Below, piece by piece: positions 43,435 through 52,318 of a stretch of DNA of 64,000 bases; position 1 is the first letter of the stretch, and the number at the start of each line of letters is the position of its first letter. Position numbers and translations under genes: made by a program. Under the pieces are notes generated by a model. That model was not told where the DNA came from. It was given only the letters and a program-made list of their open reading frames with translations, and searched no databases. Origin of the DNA: Streptomyces coelicoflavus (lineage in GTDB: Bacteria; Actinomycetota; Actinomycetes; Streptomycetales; Streptomycetaceae); contig NZ_BEWB01000002.1 of the NCBI RefSeq assembly GCF_003112555.1, positions 372,001-436,000 of the forward strand, written 5' to 3'.

Positions 43435-46400
43435 TCAGCCCTCCCGGGCCTGCTCGATCATCCGGTCGAGGACCCGCGCGGACGCGTTGCCGTCGTCCAG
43501 GTCGCAGAAGAGGTGGTGGAAGCGGTCGAACCGCTCCTGGTACTTCTCCTGCACCCGGTCGATGTCCCGGATCGCGTCGACCAGCTCCTTGGAGTTGTCG
43601 ATCAGCGGGCCGGGGGAGTCCTGCTCGAAGTCGAAGTAGAACCCGCGCAGCGTGTCCCGGTAGTGCTCCAGGTCGTACGTGAAGAACAGCATCGGCCGCT
43701 TCAGGTGCGCGTAGTCGAACATCACCGACGAGTAGTCCGTGATCATGATGTCCGCCGCGATGTACAGGTCGACGATGTCGGGGTACTCCGAGGCGTCCCA
43801 CACGAAGCCGTTGCCCGCGCCCGGCACCGCGTCCACCACGTTGGAGTGGCGGCGGATCAGCAGCACGTGGTCGTCGCCGAGGCGCCGCTGGGCGTCCTCG
43901 AGGTCGATGCGCAGGTCGAACAGGTACTGTCCGGCGCTGTGCGACTGGTCGTCGCGCCAGGTCGGCGCGTACAGGACGACCTTCTTGCCGTCGGGCAGGC
44001 CGAGCGCCTTCTTCACCCGCGCCGTGATCGCGTCCCGGTCGGCGGAGTACAGGTAGTCGTTGCGGGGGTAGCCCGCCTCCTGGATCTCACCGTCGTAGGA
44101 GAACGCCCGCTTCAGGATCGGCGTGCTGAAGCGGTTGGAGGACACCAGCAGGCTCCACTGCTTGGCCTCCAGCGCCAGCTTCTCCTGGTAGCGCCGGTCG
44201 AAGTGCAGGGTGTCGATGTCGTGCCCGATCTTCTTCAGCATCGTGCCGTGCCAGGTCTGCACGATCGACTGGCCCGGGCGGCGCACGATCCAGTCGGGAA
44301 GGTGGGCGTTGGTGACGATGTAGCGGCTGGAGGCCAGCGCCTCGTACCACTCCTTGCCCCACATGCGGACCTTCTCGATCCCGTCCGGCAGGTTGACCTG
44401 GCCGTCACGGACCGCCCACAGGTGCTTCAGGTCCGAGCCTCGCCGCACCAGCTCCTCGTACATCGCGCGCGGGCTGTCCGAGAACTGCTTGCCGTTGTAG
44501 CTCAGGTAGAAGACCTGGTCCTTGAGCGGCTGCTGGAACAGCGGCTCGTACACCGTCTGCCGCAGCTCCTTCTGGCGGTACGGGCCGCGCTCGAGGTCGC
44601 TCAGCTCGGAACGGGCGTTGAGCTGCGGGAAGTCGCCCCAGCGGTTCTCCAGCCAGTAGCGGCGGCCGCCGAGTTCCGCCTGGACGGGGAACGAGTCCGA
44701 GGCCAGCCGGTCGGTCACGAAGGCGACGTCGGGCACGCCCTCCTCGTCGGGCCGCAGGAACAGGTTCCAGCGCCCGGCACGCAGCGGCAGGTCGCCCTTG
44801 CCGCCGAGGCGCGAGGGGTCGAAGGAGACCTCGAAGCGTCCGCCGTCGAGCCACCGGGTCTCGACGAAGCGCTCCTCGTAGCGGTTGCGCGGCTTGAGCA
44901 GGAAGCGGGAGCCGGACAGCCGCGGGTCGGCGTGGCCGGTGAGGACGATCGCGCCGTCGCGCACCGCGGCCGAGTCGATCACGGCGCGGCGGGTGCGGCC
45001 GGAGAACTTCAGGAAGCCGGTGTGGCCCGCCACGACGGCCAGCTCCACCAGGTGCGACTGGGTGCCGAGGGAGGTGGGCAGCGCGAACTCGGCGTCGGAC
45101 AGCCCCTCCTGCATCACGGTGCCGAAGCGGCGCTCCTTGCCGTGGGCGTCGGTCGCGACCAGCACCGTGGACCAGGTCCGCTTCTCCGGCTGCGCCTTCT
45201 CGTCGACGCCCTCGTGGAAGACCAGCGCCACGTCGGCGACCGGCACCTCGACCGAGAAGGCCTGCCGGCCGCCCGTGCGCTCCACGGTGACCGGGTAGTC
45301 GAGGGTCTCGGCGCCCTTCTGGTTCTTGACCCGCAGGACCACCTGCTCGTCCGCCGCGAGGGGCTCGCGGATCTCACCGGTGACCTTGATCCGGTCGCCG
45401 TCCAGGGCACGGCCGGTGATCAGGGCGCGGACCTTCTCGATCCGCAGCTTCAGCGCCCCGCGCTCCACGGCGGGCAGCATCCGGAAGTCCGGGCTCAGCC
45501 AGTGGTACGGCGGGAAGTTGCAGGACGCGCCGCCGCTGGAGTGGACCGCGTGGCGCCGCACCAGGCCGGAGGCGAAGATGCCCAGGCCCACGTGCCACAC
45601 GGCCTCCTGCCACTCGCCGCCCTTGCGGAGCCGGGCGGGGTCGATGGTGACCTCCCAGCCGGCCCACTCGTAGTTGTAGCGGTCCTGGCCGGAGTCGGTG
45701 GTGACCTCGGGGCGGGACAGGTTGCGGGCCGGCAGCAGGATGCGGCGGCGGGAGCGGTCCTTGCGCAGCTGGAGCACCTTGACCGAGGCCTTGCGCGTCG
45801 GCAGGTCGATCTTGTCGATCCAGGCGTTGCCGGACAGCACCAGCTTGCCGCCGGACCAGCTCACCTCCTGCAACGGGGCCCGCATGTTCAGGTGCTGGTC
45901 GATGCGGAGCGCGCCCTTGGGCAGGTGCAGGTCCGCGCCCTCCAGGGAGGGGAACGAGGCGTACTTGCGCACCAGGCCGCTGACCTCGGGGGTCTCCTTG
46001 CGGCGCTGGCCGGCCAGCAGGGCGATCAGCTCCTCCATCTGGTGCTTGCGCACCAGCAGCCACTGCACGCGCAGCTCGGCCGGGAGGTCCATGACGACCT
46101 TGGGGTCGATGCTGTCGAGGAAGCGGTTGGCCGAACGCAGGAACTCCGCGCGGTACTCCTCGTCGCCGTCCGGCACCACGTTGAGGAAGAGCCGCAGGTC
46201 GTCGCGGAGGACACGGGTGTCGTACTCGCGCTTGAGGCGGGCGTAGGTCTCGCCCGGCTGCTCGGCGAGGAAGGCGCTGATCTCCATCACGGAGGTGACG
46301 CGGTCGCGCACGCCCGCCGGGTCGGTGCGCCGCTGCGTGATCGACGGGGCGGACTCGCCCTCGCGCAGCCGCCAGTAGTAGCAGGGCTCCGAGATGACGT

Positions 46401-46998
46401 CGACGCTCTCGGCCAGGTAGTGGGCCCGCATGGTGACCGGGGTGTCCTCGTACAGCCGGCCCTCGGGGAAGGCGAAGCCGTGCTTCTCCCAGAAGGTGCG
46501 GCGGAAGACCTTGTTGCAGGCGATGCGGTCGGCGACGAGCTTGGCGTAGCGGGATATGTGGGTGCCCAGCCGGGCCTCGCCGGCCAGCATCCGCATCAGC
46601 GGCACCTGCCAGGACTTCTCGCCCTTGAGGTGGTAGACGTTGCCGGTCGCGAAGTCCGAGTCGCTCTCGTCGAGGCTGCCGACCATGAGCCGGTAGGCGT
46701 CCGGCGGGATCAGGTCGTCGCTGTCGACGAAGGTCAGGAACTCGGACTCGGGCGCCAGGTGGGTCATGCCCGTGTTGCGGGCGGCGCCGAGACCGCCGTT
46801 CTCCTTGCGGATGAGCTTGAAGCGCGGGTCGCGGGAGGCGTACTCCTCGGCGATGGCGGCGGAGCCGTCGGGTGAACCGTCGTCCACCATCAGGACCTCG
46901 AAGTCACGGAAGGTCTGTGCCGCGAGCGAGTCCAGACAGGCGGGGAGGTAACGCTCCACGTCGTAGATGGGGACGATGACACTGAGCCGAGGGGCCAT
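43435..46998 (-). CDS. Bifunctional GT2 glycosyltransferase / TagF-like glycerophosphotransferase (1187 aa)
   Basis: A large fusion that would add a sugar and polymerise glycerol phosphate in teichoic-acid-like wall polymer synthesis at the membrane inner face. Residues 1 to about 230 are a GT2 domain (PRLSVIVPIYDVERYLPACL, DDGSPDGS, DSDD at 92-95). Residues about 330-760 are beta-rich and unassigned. Residues about 790-1187 form the CDP-glycerol glycerophosphotransferase fold: QTWHGTMLKKIG near 912 with a catalytic-type His, APTWRDDQ near 1011, LLIRRHSNV, and TDYSSVMFDYAHLKRPMLFF near 1090. ATG at 46998 agrees with the GT2 N-terminus. The next TagF-like gene is only 24 bases upstream and co-directional. 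Confidence 0.9.
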   Translation of the reverse strand: MAPRLSVIVPIYDVERYLPACLDSLAAQTFRDFEVLMVDDGSPDGSAAIAEEYASRDPRFKLIRKENGGLGAARNTGMTHLAPESEFLTFVDSDDLIPPDAYRLMVGSLDESDSDFATGNVYHLKGEKSWQVPLMRMLAGEARLGTHISRYAKLVADRIACNKVFRRTFWEKHGFAFPEGRLYEDTPVTMRAHYLAESVDVISEPCYYWRLREGESAPSITQRRTDPAGVRDRVTSVMEISAFLAEQPGETYARLKREYDTRVLRDDLRLFLNVVPDGDEEYRAEFLRSANRFLDSIDPKVVMDLPAELRVQWLLVRKHQMEELIALLAGQRRKETPEVSGLVRKYASFPSLEGADLHLPKGALRIDQHLNMRAPLQEVSWSGGKLVLSGNAWIDKIDLPTRKASVKVLQLRKDRSRRRILLPARNLSRPEVTTDSGQDRYNYEWAGWEVTIDPARLRKGGEWQEAVWHVGLGIFASGLVRRHAVHSSGGASCNFPPYHWLSPDFRMLPAVERGALKLRIEKVRALITGRALDGDRIKVTGEIREPLAADEQVVLRVKNQKGAETLDYPVTVERTGGRQAFSVEVPVADVALVFHEGVDEKAQPEKRTWSTVLVATDAHGKERRFGTVMQEGLSDAEFALPTSLGTQSHLVELAVVAGHTGFLKFSGRTRRAVIDSAAVRDGAIVLTGHADPRLSGSRFLLKPRNRYEERFVETRWLDGGRFEVSFDPSRLGGKGDLPLRAGRWNLFLRPDEEGVPDVAFVTDRLASDSFPVQAELGGRRYWLENRWGDFPQLNARSELSDLERGPYRQKELRQTVYEPLFQQPLKDQVFYLSYNGKQFSDSPRAMYEELVRRGSDLKHLWAVRDGQVNLPDGIEKVRMWGKEWYEALASSRYIVTNAHLPDWIVRRPGQSIVQTWHGTMLKKIGHDIDTLHFDRRYQEKLALEAKQWSLLVSSNRFSTPILKRAFSYDGEIQEAGYPRNDYLYSADRDAITARVKKALGLPDGKKVVLYAPTWRDDQSHSAGQYLFDLRIDLEDAQRRLGDDHVLLIRRHSNVVDAVPGAGNGFVWDASEYPDIVDLYIAADIMITDYSSVMFDYAHLKRPMLFFTYDLEHYRDTLRGFYFDFEQDSPGPLIDNSKELVDAIRDIDRVQEKYQERFDRFHHLFCDLDDGNASARVLDRMIEQAREG

Positions 46999-47022
46999 GG
47001 CTTGGTGGGTCTCCTTTCGGGG

Positions 47023-49254
47023 TCAGGCCCGCTCGACCAGTTCGAGCGCCTGGGCGGGGGTAGGGGCGTGGTGGCGTTCGTCGAAGGGGACGATGGGCGG
47101 CAGGCTCTCTTCACCGAGGAAGACGCGTCGCACGACCCGTTCGGCTGCGTGTCCGTCGTCGAATTCACAGAAACGCCGGCGGAAGGTGTCCCGGCGCTCC
47201 GTCGTCTCCGGGCCGTCGTACGCGCCGGAGGAAAGCAGCTTCAGCAGCTCCGCCTGCGTGGTGGCCACCGCGCCGGGCGGTTCCTGGAGCAGGTCGAAGT
47301 AGGTGCCGCGCACCGCGGAGTAGACGTCCCAGTCGGGGACGTAGCTGATGATCGGGCGGTCCAGGACGGCGTAGTCGAACATCGCCGAGGAGTAGTCCGT
47401 GATCAGGGCGTCGGCCGCGAGATACAGCTCCTCCACCCGGGCGTGCCCGGAGACGTCGACGACGCGGCCGGTGCGGCGCAGCTCGTCGACGTGCGGGGAG
47501 CTGCCGTAGAAGTAGTGGCCGCGCACCAGCAGGGTCACGTCGGGCCCGAGTTCGCGGGCGAACCTGCCCAGGTCGAGGGGCGGGGTGAAGCCCGGCTGGT
47601 ACTCGCGGTGCGTCGGCATGTACAGGAAGGCCTTGGCGCCGTCGGCCAGGCCGAGCGCGGCGCGGGCCGCGCGCACGTCCTCCGCCGTGGCGTTCGCGAG
47701 CACGTCGTTGCGCGGGTAGCCGGTCTCCAGCGTGGTGTAGGAGCAGGGGTAGACCCGCTCCCAGATCACGGTCGAGAACTGGTTGGCGCTGATGCTGTAG
47801 TCCCAGCGGTCGCACCGCTCCAAGAGCTTCTCGAAGTCCATGTCGGTGGAGGCCGGGTACTTCTGCTGGTCCAGGCCCATCGTCTTCAGCGGCGTGCCGT
47901 GGTGGGTCTGCAGGTGGATCTGGCCCTGGCGCTTGACCACGGAGTCCGCGAAGTTCACGTTGTTCACGAGGTACTTGGCGCGGGCCACGGCCGACCAGTA
48001 CTCGCGTGAGCCGACGCGGACGACCTCCACCCCCTTGGGCACCCGGCCCGCGTTCTCCGCGCGGACCGCCCAGACCCGGCGCATGTGCGGGGCCAGCCGG
48101 GCCAGTTCGGCGTCGATGGCGGCGGGGTTGCAGGAGACGCTGCGGTTCCAGTAGGCGGAGAACAGCACGAGGTCGTCGTCCAGCGGCAGCCGGAGCTGCG
48201 ACTGGTAGAAGGCGCCCATCGCGCCGCGCTTGGAGCGGTTGAGGGCGGTGCGGGTGCGGGTCCTGACCCGCTGGCGCAGCTTCACCGCCGCCAGGGCGCT
48301 GACCATGGTCGTGTAGGCGTCGCGCTCGAGCATGCCGTACTTGTGGCCGCGGCCGCCGCCCGGGCGGGTGAAGCCCTTCGGCACGCGGGCGCGGTAGTCG
48401 GCCGACGCCCGGTGGAAGAACTCGGCGCGCGCGTCCTGCGGCAGGCGGCCCGGGCGCTCCAGGACGGTCAGGTAGTGGTCGACCATCTTGCGGAACAACG
48501 GGGCGCGCCACTCGGCGAGTTCCTCGTGCGCGTCGAGGTAGTCGAAGACCCGCTGGTACTGGTCGAAGACGTCGAAGTGCTTGCGGCTGACCGTCTTGAG
48601 GATGTTGCCGCCCTCGCGCCGCTGCCGGTAGTACACGCAGACCCGGTCCAGGACGGCGATCCGCTCGGTGCTGATCAGCGAGCAGAACGTCCAGGGGGCG
48701 TCCTCGTAGTAGCCGGGCGGGAAGGTGAGGCCGGTCCGGGTGACGAAGTCGCGCCGGTAGGCCTTGTTCCACACGATCTGGAGCAGGTCGAGCAGTTGGG
48801 GGCGCTCGGCGAGGGAGAAGGTGGCCGGACCCTCCTCCTTGAGCAGGTCGGCCCGCAGGTTCGGGCGGACGCGGCCGTCCCAGTAGGTACGCGCGTAGTC
48901 GAAGATCAGGATCTCGGGATCGCCCGCGGCGTCGATTCGGTCCCGAATGGCCGCCAGGGCGCCGTCCGACAACGTGTCGTCACTGTCCAGGAACAACACG
49001 TAATCGCCGGTGGCCTTTTCCAGTCCGGCGTTGCGTGCGCGTCCCAGCCCCACGTTTTCCGTGAGGTGAATCACATGAATCCGGTCGTCGCGTTTCGCGT
49101 ACTCGTCGAGAATGGCCCCTGAACCGTCGGGCGAGCAGTCGTCGACCGCGATGATCTCGAAGTCCGTGCAGTCCTGTCCGAGTATGGAGTCAAGGCACTC
49201 GGGCAGATAGCCCTGCACCTTGTACACGGGGACGACGAGAGAGAGTTTGGGCAT
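47023..49254 (-). CDS. Bifunctional GT2 glycosyltransferase / TagF-like glycerophosphotransferase (743 aa)
   Basis: Shorter relative of the neighbouring 1187-residue protein, lacking most of its middle region. Residues 1-230 are the GT2 domain (PKLSLVVPVYKVQGYLPECL, DDCSPDGSG, DSDD at 90-93). Residues about 350-743 form the CDP-glycerol glycerophosphotransferase domain: QTHHGTPLKTMGLDQQKYP near 446, FLYMPTHREYQPG, LLVRGHYFYG, and TDYSSAMFDYAVLDRPIISY. ATG at 49254 is chosen because it begins the GT2 fold; its ribosome site is poor. A GTG at 49320 would add 22 non-conserved residues. The pair forms an operon transcribed away from proB. Confidence 0.9.
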   Translation of the reverse strand: MPKLSLVVPVYKVQGYLPECLDSILGQDCTDFEIIAVDDCSPDGSGAILDEYAKRDDRIHVIHLTENVGLGRARNAGLEKATGDYVLFLDSDDTLSDGALAAIRDRIDAAGDPEILIFDYARTYWDGRVRPNLRADLLKEEGPATFSLAERPQLLDLLQIVWNKAYRRDFVTRTGLTFPPGYYEDAPWTFCSLISTERIAVLDRVCVYYRQRREGGNILKTVSRKHFDVFDQYQRVFDYLDAHEELAEWRAPLFRKMVDHYLTVLERPGRLPQDARAEFFHRASADYRARVPKGFTRPGGGRGHKYGMLERDAYTTMVSALAAVKLRQRVRTRTRTALNRSKRGAMGAFYQSQLRLPLDDDLVLFSAYWNRSVSCNPAAIDAELARLAPHMRRVWAVRAENAGRVPKGVEVVRVGSREYWSAVARAKYLVNNVNFADSVVKRQGQIHLQTHHGTPLKTMGLDQQKYPASTDMDFEKLLERCDRWDYSISANQFSTVIWERVYPCSYTTLETGYPRNDVLANATAEDVRAARAALGLADGAKAFLYMPTHREYQPGFTPPLDLGRFARELGPDVTLLVRGHYFYGSSPHVDELRRTGRVVDVSGHARVEELYLAADALITDYSSAMFDYAVLDRPIISYVPDWDVYSAVRGTYFDLLQEPPGAVATTQAELLKLLSSGAYDGPETTERRDTFRRRFCEFDDGHAAERVVRRVFLGEESLPPIVPFDERHHAPTPAQALELVERA

Positions 49255-49940
49255 CCTTACAACCTGTTCCGAGAACTGACCACGGGACCGCGGGCTGGGA
49301 CCGGAACGCGCTCCGGGCACTGCTCGGGCCTGGAGCGCGCCGCCGCATCAGCGTAAAGGATTCACGCGGAGTTTCCGCGGGCACGGTAGTCGGACACCCT
49401 GTGCCCCGCCACAGCGGGAAATGGCCGCACCGGCGGCCGGAATGGGTCGTGCCGAAGCGGCCGGAGAACTTCCTCACATTCGGCCCCCCTGTCCTCTTTA
49501 CCGACTTGCGCCGGTTTCCGCCCCATGTGCCCTACTCGTTTTCCGCCGCCCGCGGACGAGTCCGCGCCCGGTGGCCGGGCCCCGCGGGACCGGGGGACGA
49601 GCTGGCTGGTCAAGGGCGGAGCCGGGCACGGCGGCGCGCACGGGCGCGGGCGCCGGAGAAGGCGGGGGCGCGTGCGACGACCCGGCCGCGAACGGTCCGG
49701 CGACGGCACCGGCCGTCGCGCCCCGGGTCGGGGCCGCCGGCGGCCGGGGCGGGCCGGACCGCCCCACCGGGGGGGGGCATGTTTCGTGACCATGCTGTGA
49801 CAGGCGGGGCGCCCGCCGAAGCCGTGAAGCCGTGAAGCCGGAGCCGTGAGGCCAGAGCCGTGAGGCCGAAGCAGCGAGCTTGAAGCAGGGAAGCCGAAGC
49901 AGGGAGCCTGAAGCCGTGAGGCCGAAGCGGGGAAGCGGGC
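49255..49940. other. Intergenic region without a supportable gene, with repeats and a G9 run
   Basis: 686 bases between two minus-strand genes. Several overlapping frames of 90-145 codons exist, but all are Arg/Gly/Pro-rich translations of GC-rich DNA without a ribosome site or conserved-looking product. The right end (about 49815-49940) is a run of GAAGCCGTGAGGCC-like repeats, and nine G's lie at 49769-49777. The promoter of the minus-strand TagF-like pair must lie at the left end. Confidence 0.55.
49815..49940 (+). repeat. Degenerate tandem repeat (GAAGCCGTGAGGCC type)
   Basis: About 120 bases composed of imperfect units of GAAGC or GAGCC joined to CGTGAGGCC, CGTGAAGCC or AGGGAGCC, adjacent to the stop of the following minus-strand gene (3' side of its mRNA). 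Confidence 0.7.
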
Positions 49941-52094
49941 TCAGACGCGGCCGTGCGGTTCCGGGGCCGCGGAGGTGCCGGACGGCCGGGCGGGCTCGCG
50001 GCGCGGGCCGGGCAGCGGCAGGTCCGCGGCGAGCCGCTCCGCCATCCTGGCCCGGTGCTGCACCGCCGCCGCGCACAGCTCCCGTACCGCACCCGCGAAA
50101 CGCTCCCGGGACGGCGGATCGGCAGGGCCCAGCAGACGCAGGGCCAACGCGGCGCGCTCCCCGGCGAGTTCGTCCCGCTCCGGATGCCGCACCGACGCGA
50201 GCAGCGCCGGCACCCCGGACGCGTCCGGCGTCAGCACGGTCGCCGCGGCCACCGTCGGGAAGGACTTGCGGAACACGTCCTCGGCCAGCGTGCCGGTGTT
50301 GGCGACCGCGTAGGGCTTGCCGCTCGCCAGGAAGTCGCTGATCACGCTCGACACGTCGCTGACCAGCAGGTCGGCCCGGTTGAAGCAGGCGTAGAGCGGC
50401 GGCCGGGCGTCCGTGACGACCTGGTGCTCCCACTCGGGCAGCGACGCCCAGTACGCGTCCTCCCACGCGGCCTCCGCCCGCCGCACCGCCCCGGCCCGCC
50501 CGGGCTCCGGGGGCGGCTGCCGCAGCATCCGCTCCGCCTGGTCCGCCGCCGACCGGAACCCGGCCGTGGTGAGCCGGTCCAGCTCCGCCGTCCGCCGGGC
50601 CAGGGCGACGGCCGCCGACGCGTCCGGCCGGGGCCCGCCCCGCTCCCGGTTCGCCGCCCGCACCAGCTCCCGGATGCGCAGGTCGGCGGCGCGGGCCCGC
50701 GGGTCCACCGACCCGGTCAGCGGATGCGGCTTGTACAGCAGCCGTACGCCCGGGTCCGCGAGCAGCGCCCGGACCAGGTTCTCCCCGGCCTCGACCACCG
50801 AGGTGTTGCCCGGGTTGCCGTCCCAGCCCTCCCAGGTCGGCGCGTACAGCACGGTCGTGAACGCCCCCGGCGCGGGCGGCCCCGCGTACGGCCGTACGGC
50901 GTCCAGCTGCGGGCGGCCGATCTCCACCACGTCCTTGTCCTCGACGCCGACCTCCGCCAGCGCGTACCGCTCGCGCGCCGCGGGGCCCGCCACCCACACC
51001 TCGTCGTAGGCCTTCGCGTACGGGTTGCAGGAGGACAGCTTGTCGCTCTCCCCGTGGTTGACGAAGGCGTGCTTGATGGTCGGGATGCGCAGGACCTGGG
51101 AGGTCTTCCCCGAGTTGGAGGGGTGCAGGAGGACGCGGAGCGTGGAGTGCTCCAGGCGCATCAGCGTGGACACCTTCGGCAGGCACACCACCGGGATGCC
51201 GGTCGCCGCGATCCGCTGCACCATGTGCCGCTCCCGCAGCACGATCACCGGCCGCCCGCCCAGCCCGGCCAGCGGCTCCAGCCACATGTTCGCCTGGTAC
51301 GCCGAGGACGCTCCGCCCGAGAAGTACAGACCGACGGTGGGCCGGTACCGGGCCAGCCACGCGTCGAACCAGTCGAGCACCTCCTGCTCACCGGCGGGAC
51401 GGCGGCCCGGCAGCAGCCGCGGCAGCAGCACGCCCAGGCCCGTCAGCGCCACCGCCAGGGACACCGCCAGCCCGGCCGCCCCGTACACCGGCGCGTCGGT
51501 CGCCGCCGTCGCCAGCAGCCCGGCCGTCGCGGGCAGCCCGAAGGCGGCCAGCCGGTGCCCGGGGCGGCGCAGCAGCAGCGGGGGAGCCGGGGTCAGCCGC
51601 AGCGCCGAGGCGTCCACGTTCCGGGTCACCACGGGCAGCGTGCGGGTGCGCCGGACCAGGACGGACACCGCCTGGATCGCCCAGTGCAGCGCGTAGAAGA
51701 GGAGCAGCCCGGCGACGAGCGGGGCGTACGCCCCCTCGCGGTGCTGCTCGCCGAGGCGCAGCAGGCCCACCACGAGCAGCAGGTCCCGCAGCACGTGCCG
51801 GACGGTGACGTCGGCGTGCGACTTGGCGAACAGCGACACCATGCCCCGCTGCCACCGGTACAGCGCCCCCTCGGCGGCCAGCGAGGCGGCGCTCGCCGCC
51901 AGCAGCAGCGGCACGTGCGGCAGCAGCGCGCCCAGGGCCTGCGCGGCGAAGGCGGCCGCCAGCACGCCCAGGACCAGCAGCTTCACGACGGTCCGCCGCC
52001 CCGGCAGGCCGAAGCGGGGGCCACGGGCCCGCCGGACGGGCCGGGACGGCCGGGGCCGGCGGGGGAGACGGCGGCGGGGAAGGGACAGGGGCAC
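49941..52094 (-). CDS. Membrane-anchored TagF-like glycerophosphotransferase
   Basis: A 717-residue protein with a polytopic N-terminus and a TagF-like cytosolic domain. After a very basic start (SLPRRRLPRRPRPSRPVRR), about six spans cover residues 38-235 (KLLVLGVLAAAFAAQALGAL; LVAGLLLFYALHWAIQAVSVL; GLAVSLAVALTGLGVLLPRLL). The C-terminal domain has VGLYFSGGASSAYQANMW, FVNHGESDK, YAPTWEGW, LLYKPHPLTG and SDVSSVISDFLASGKPY, the glycerophosphotransferase signature set in a divergent form. GTG at 52094 has GGAG seven bases upstream. There is no GT2 domain, unlike the two TagF-like genes beside it. It diverges from proB. Confidence 0.85.
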   Translation of the reverse strand: MPLSLPRRRLPRRPRPSRPVRRARGPRFGLPGRRTVVKLLVLGVLAAAFAAQALGALLPHVPLLLAASAASLAAEGALYRWQRGMVSLFAKSHADVTVRHVLRDLLLVVGLLRLGEQHREGAYAPLVAGLLLFYALHWAIQAVSVLVRRTRTLPVVTRNVDASALRLTPAPPLLLRRPGHRLAAFGLPATAGLLATAATDAPVYGAAGLAVSLAVALTGLGVLLPRLLPGRRPAGEQEVLDWFDAWLARYRPTVGLYFSGGASSAYQANMWLEPLAGLGGRPVIVLRERHMVQRIAATGIPVVCLPKVSTLMRLEHSTLRVLLHPSNSGKTSQVLRIPTIKHAFVNHGESDKLSSCNPYAKAYDEVWVAGPAARERYALAEVGVEDKDVVEIGRPQLDAVRPYAGPPAPGAFTTVLYAPTWEGWDGNPGNTSVVEAGENLVRALLADPGVRLLYKPHPLTGSVDPRARAADLRIRELVRAANRERGGPRPDASAAVALARRTAELDRLTTAGFRSAADQAERMLRQPPPEPGRAGAVRRAEAAWEDAYWASLPEWEHQVVTDARPPLYACFNRADLLVSDVSSVISDFLASGKPYAVANTGTLAEDVFRKSFPTVAAATVLTPDASGVPALLASVRHPERDELAGERAALALRLLGPADPPSRERFAGAVRELCAAAVQHRARMAERLAADLPLPGPRREPARPSGTSAAPEPHGRV

Positions 52095-52260
52095 TACGTC
52101 GCTCCAGAATCGTCGCGCATCGGACAACCGGGTTAACGCGCGGTGACCGCCGGACGACACGCGCGCGTTGACGCCGGGCCTTGACGCGGCCCGGACCCGG
52201 CGGGCTCCGAGCGCCCCGTCCGCAGCGTGAACTCTGGTGCGGCGCGTGTGCGCCTTCGCG

Positions 52261-52266
52261 TAGATT
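52261..52266 (+). promoter_or_regulatory. Candidate -10 box for proB
   Basis: TAGATT, about 25 to 50 bases upstream of the possible proB starts at 52292 and 52319. Confidence 0.45.
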
Positions 52267-52318
52267 GCCTGGCGAGCGCAGGGATCGGCGCGTGTCGACG
52301 GGAGAGGCGGACGGGGCC

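Noticed and set aside
49525..49800. Possible 91-residue gene in the 49.3-49.9 kb gap
   Set aside because: Arg/Gly-rich translation, no ribosome site, overlapping competing frames in other phases; judged non-coding.
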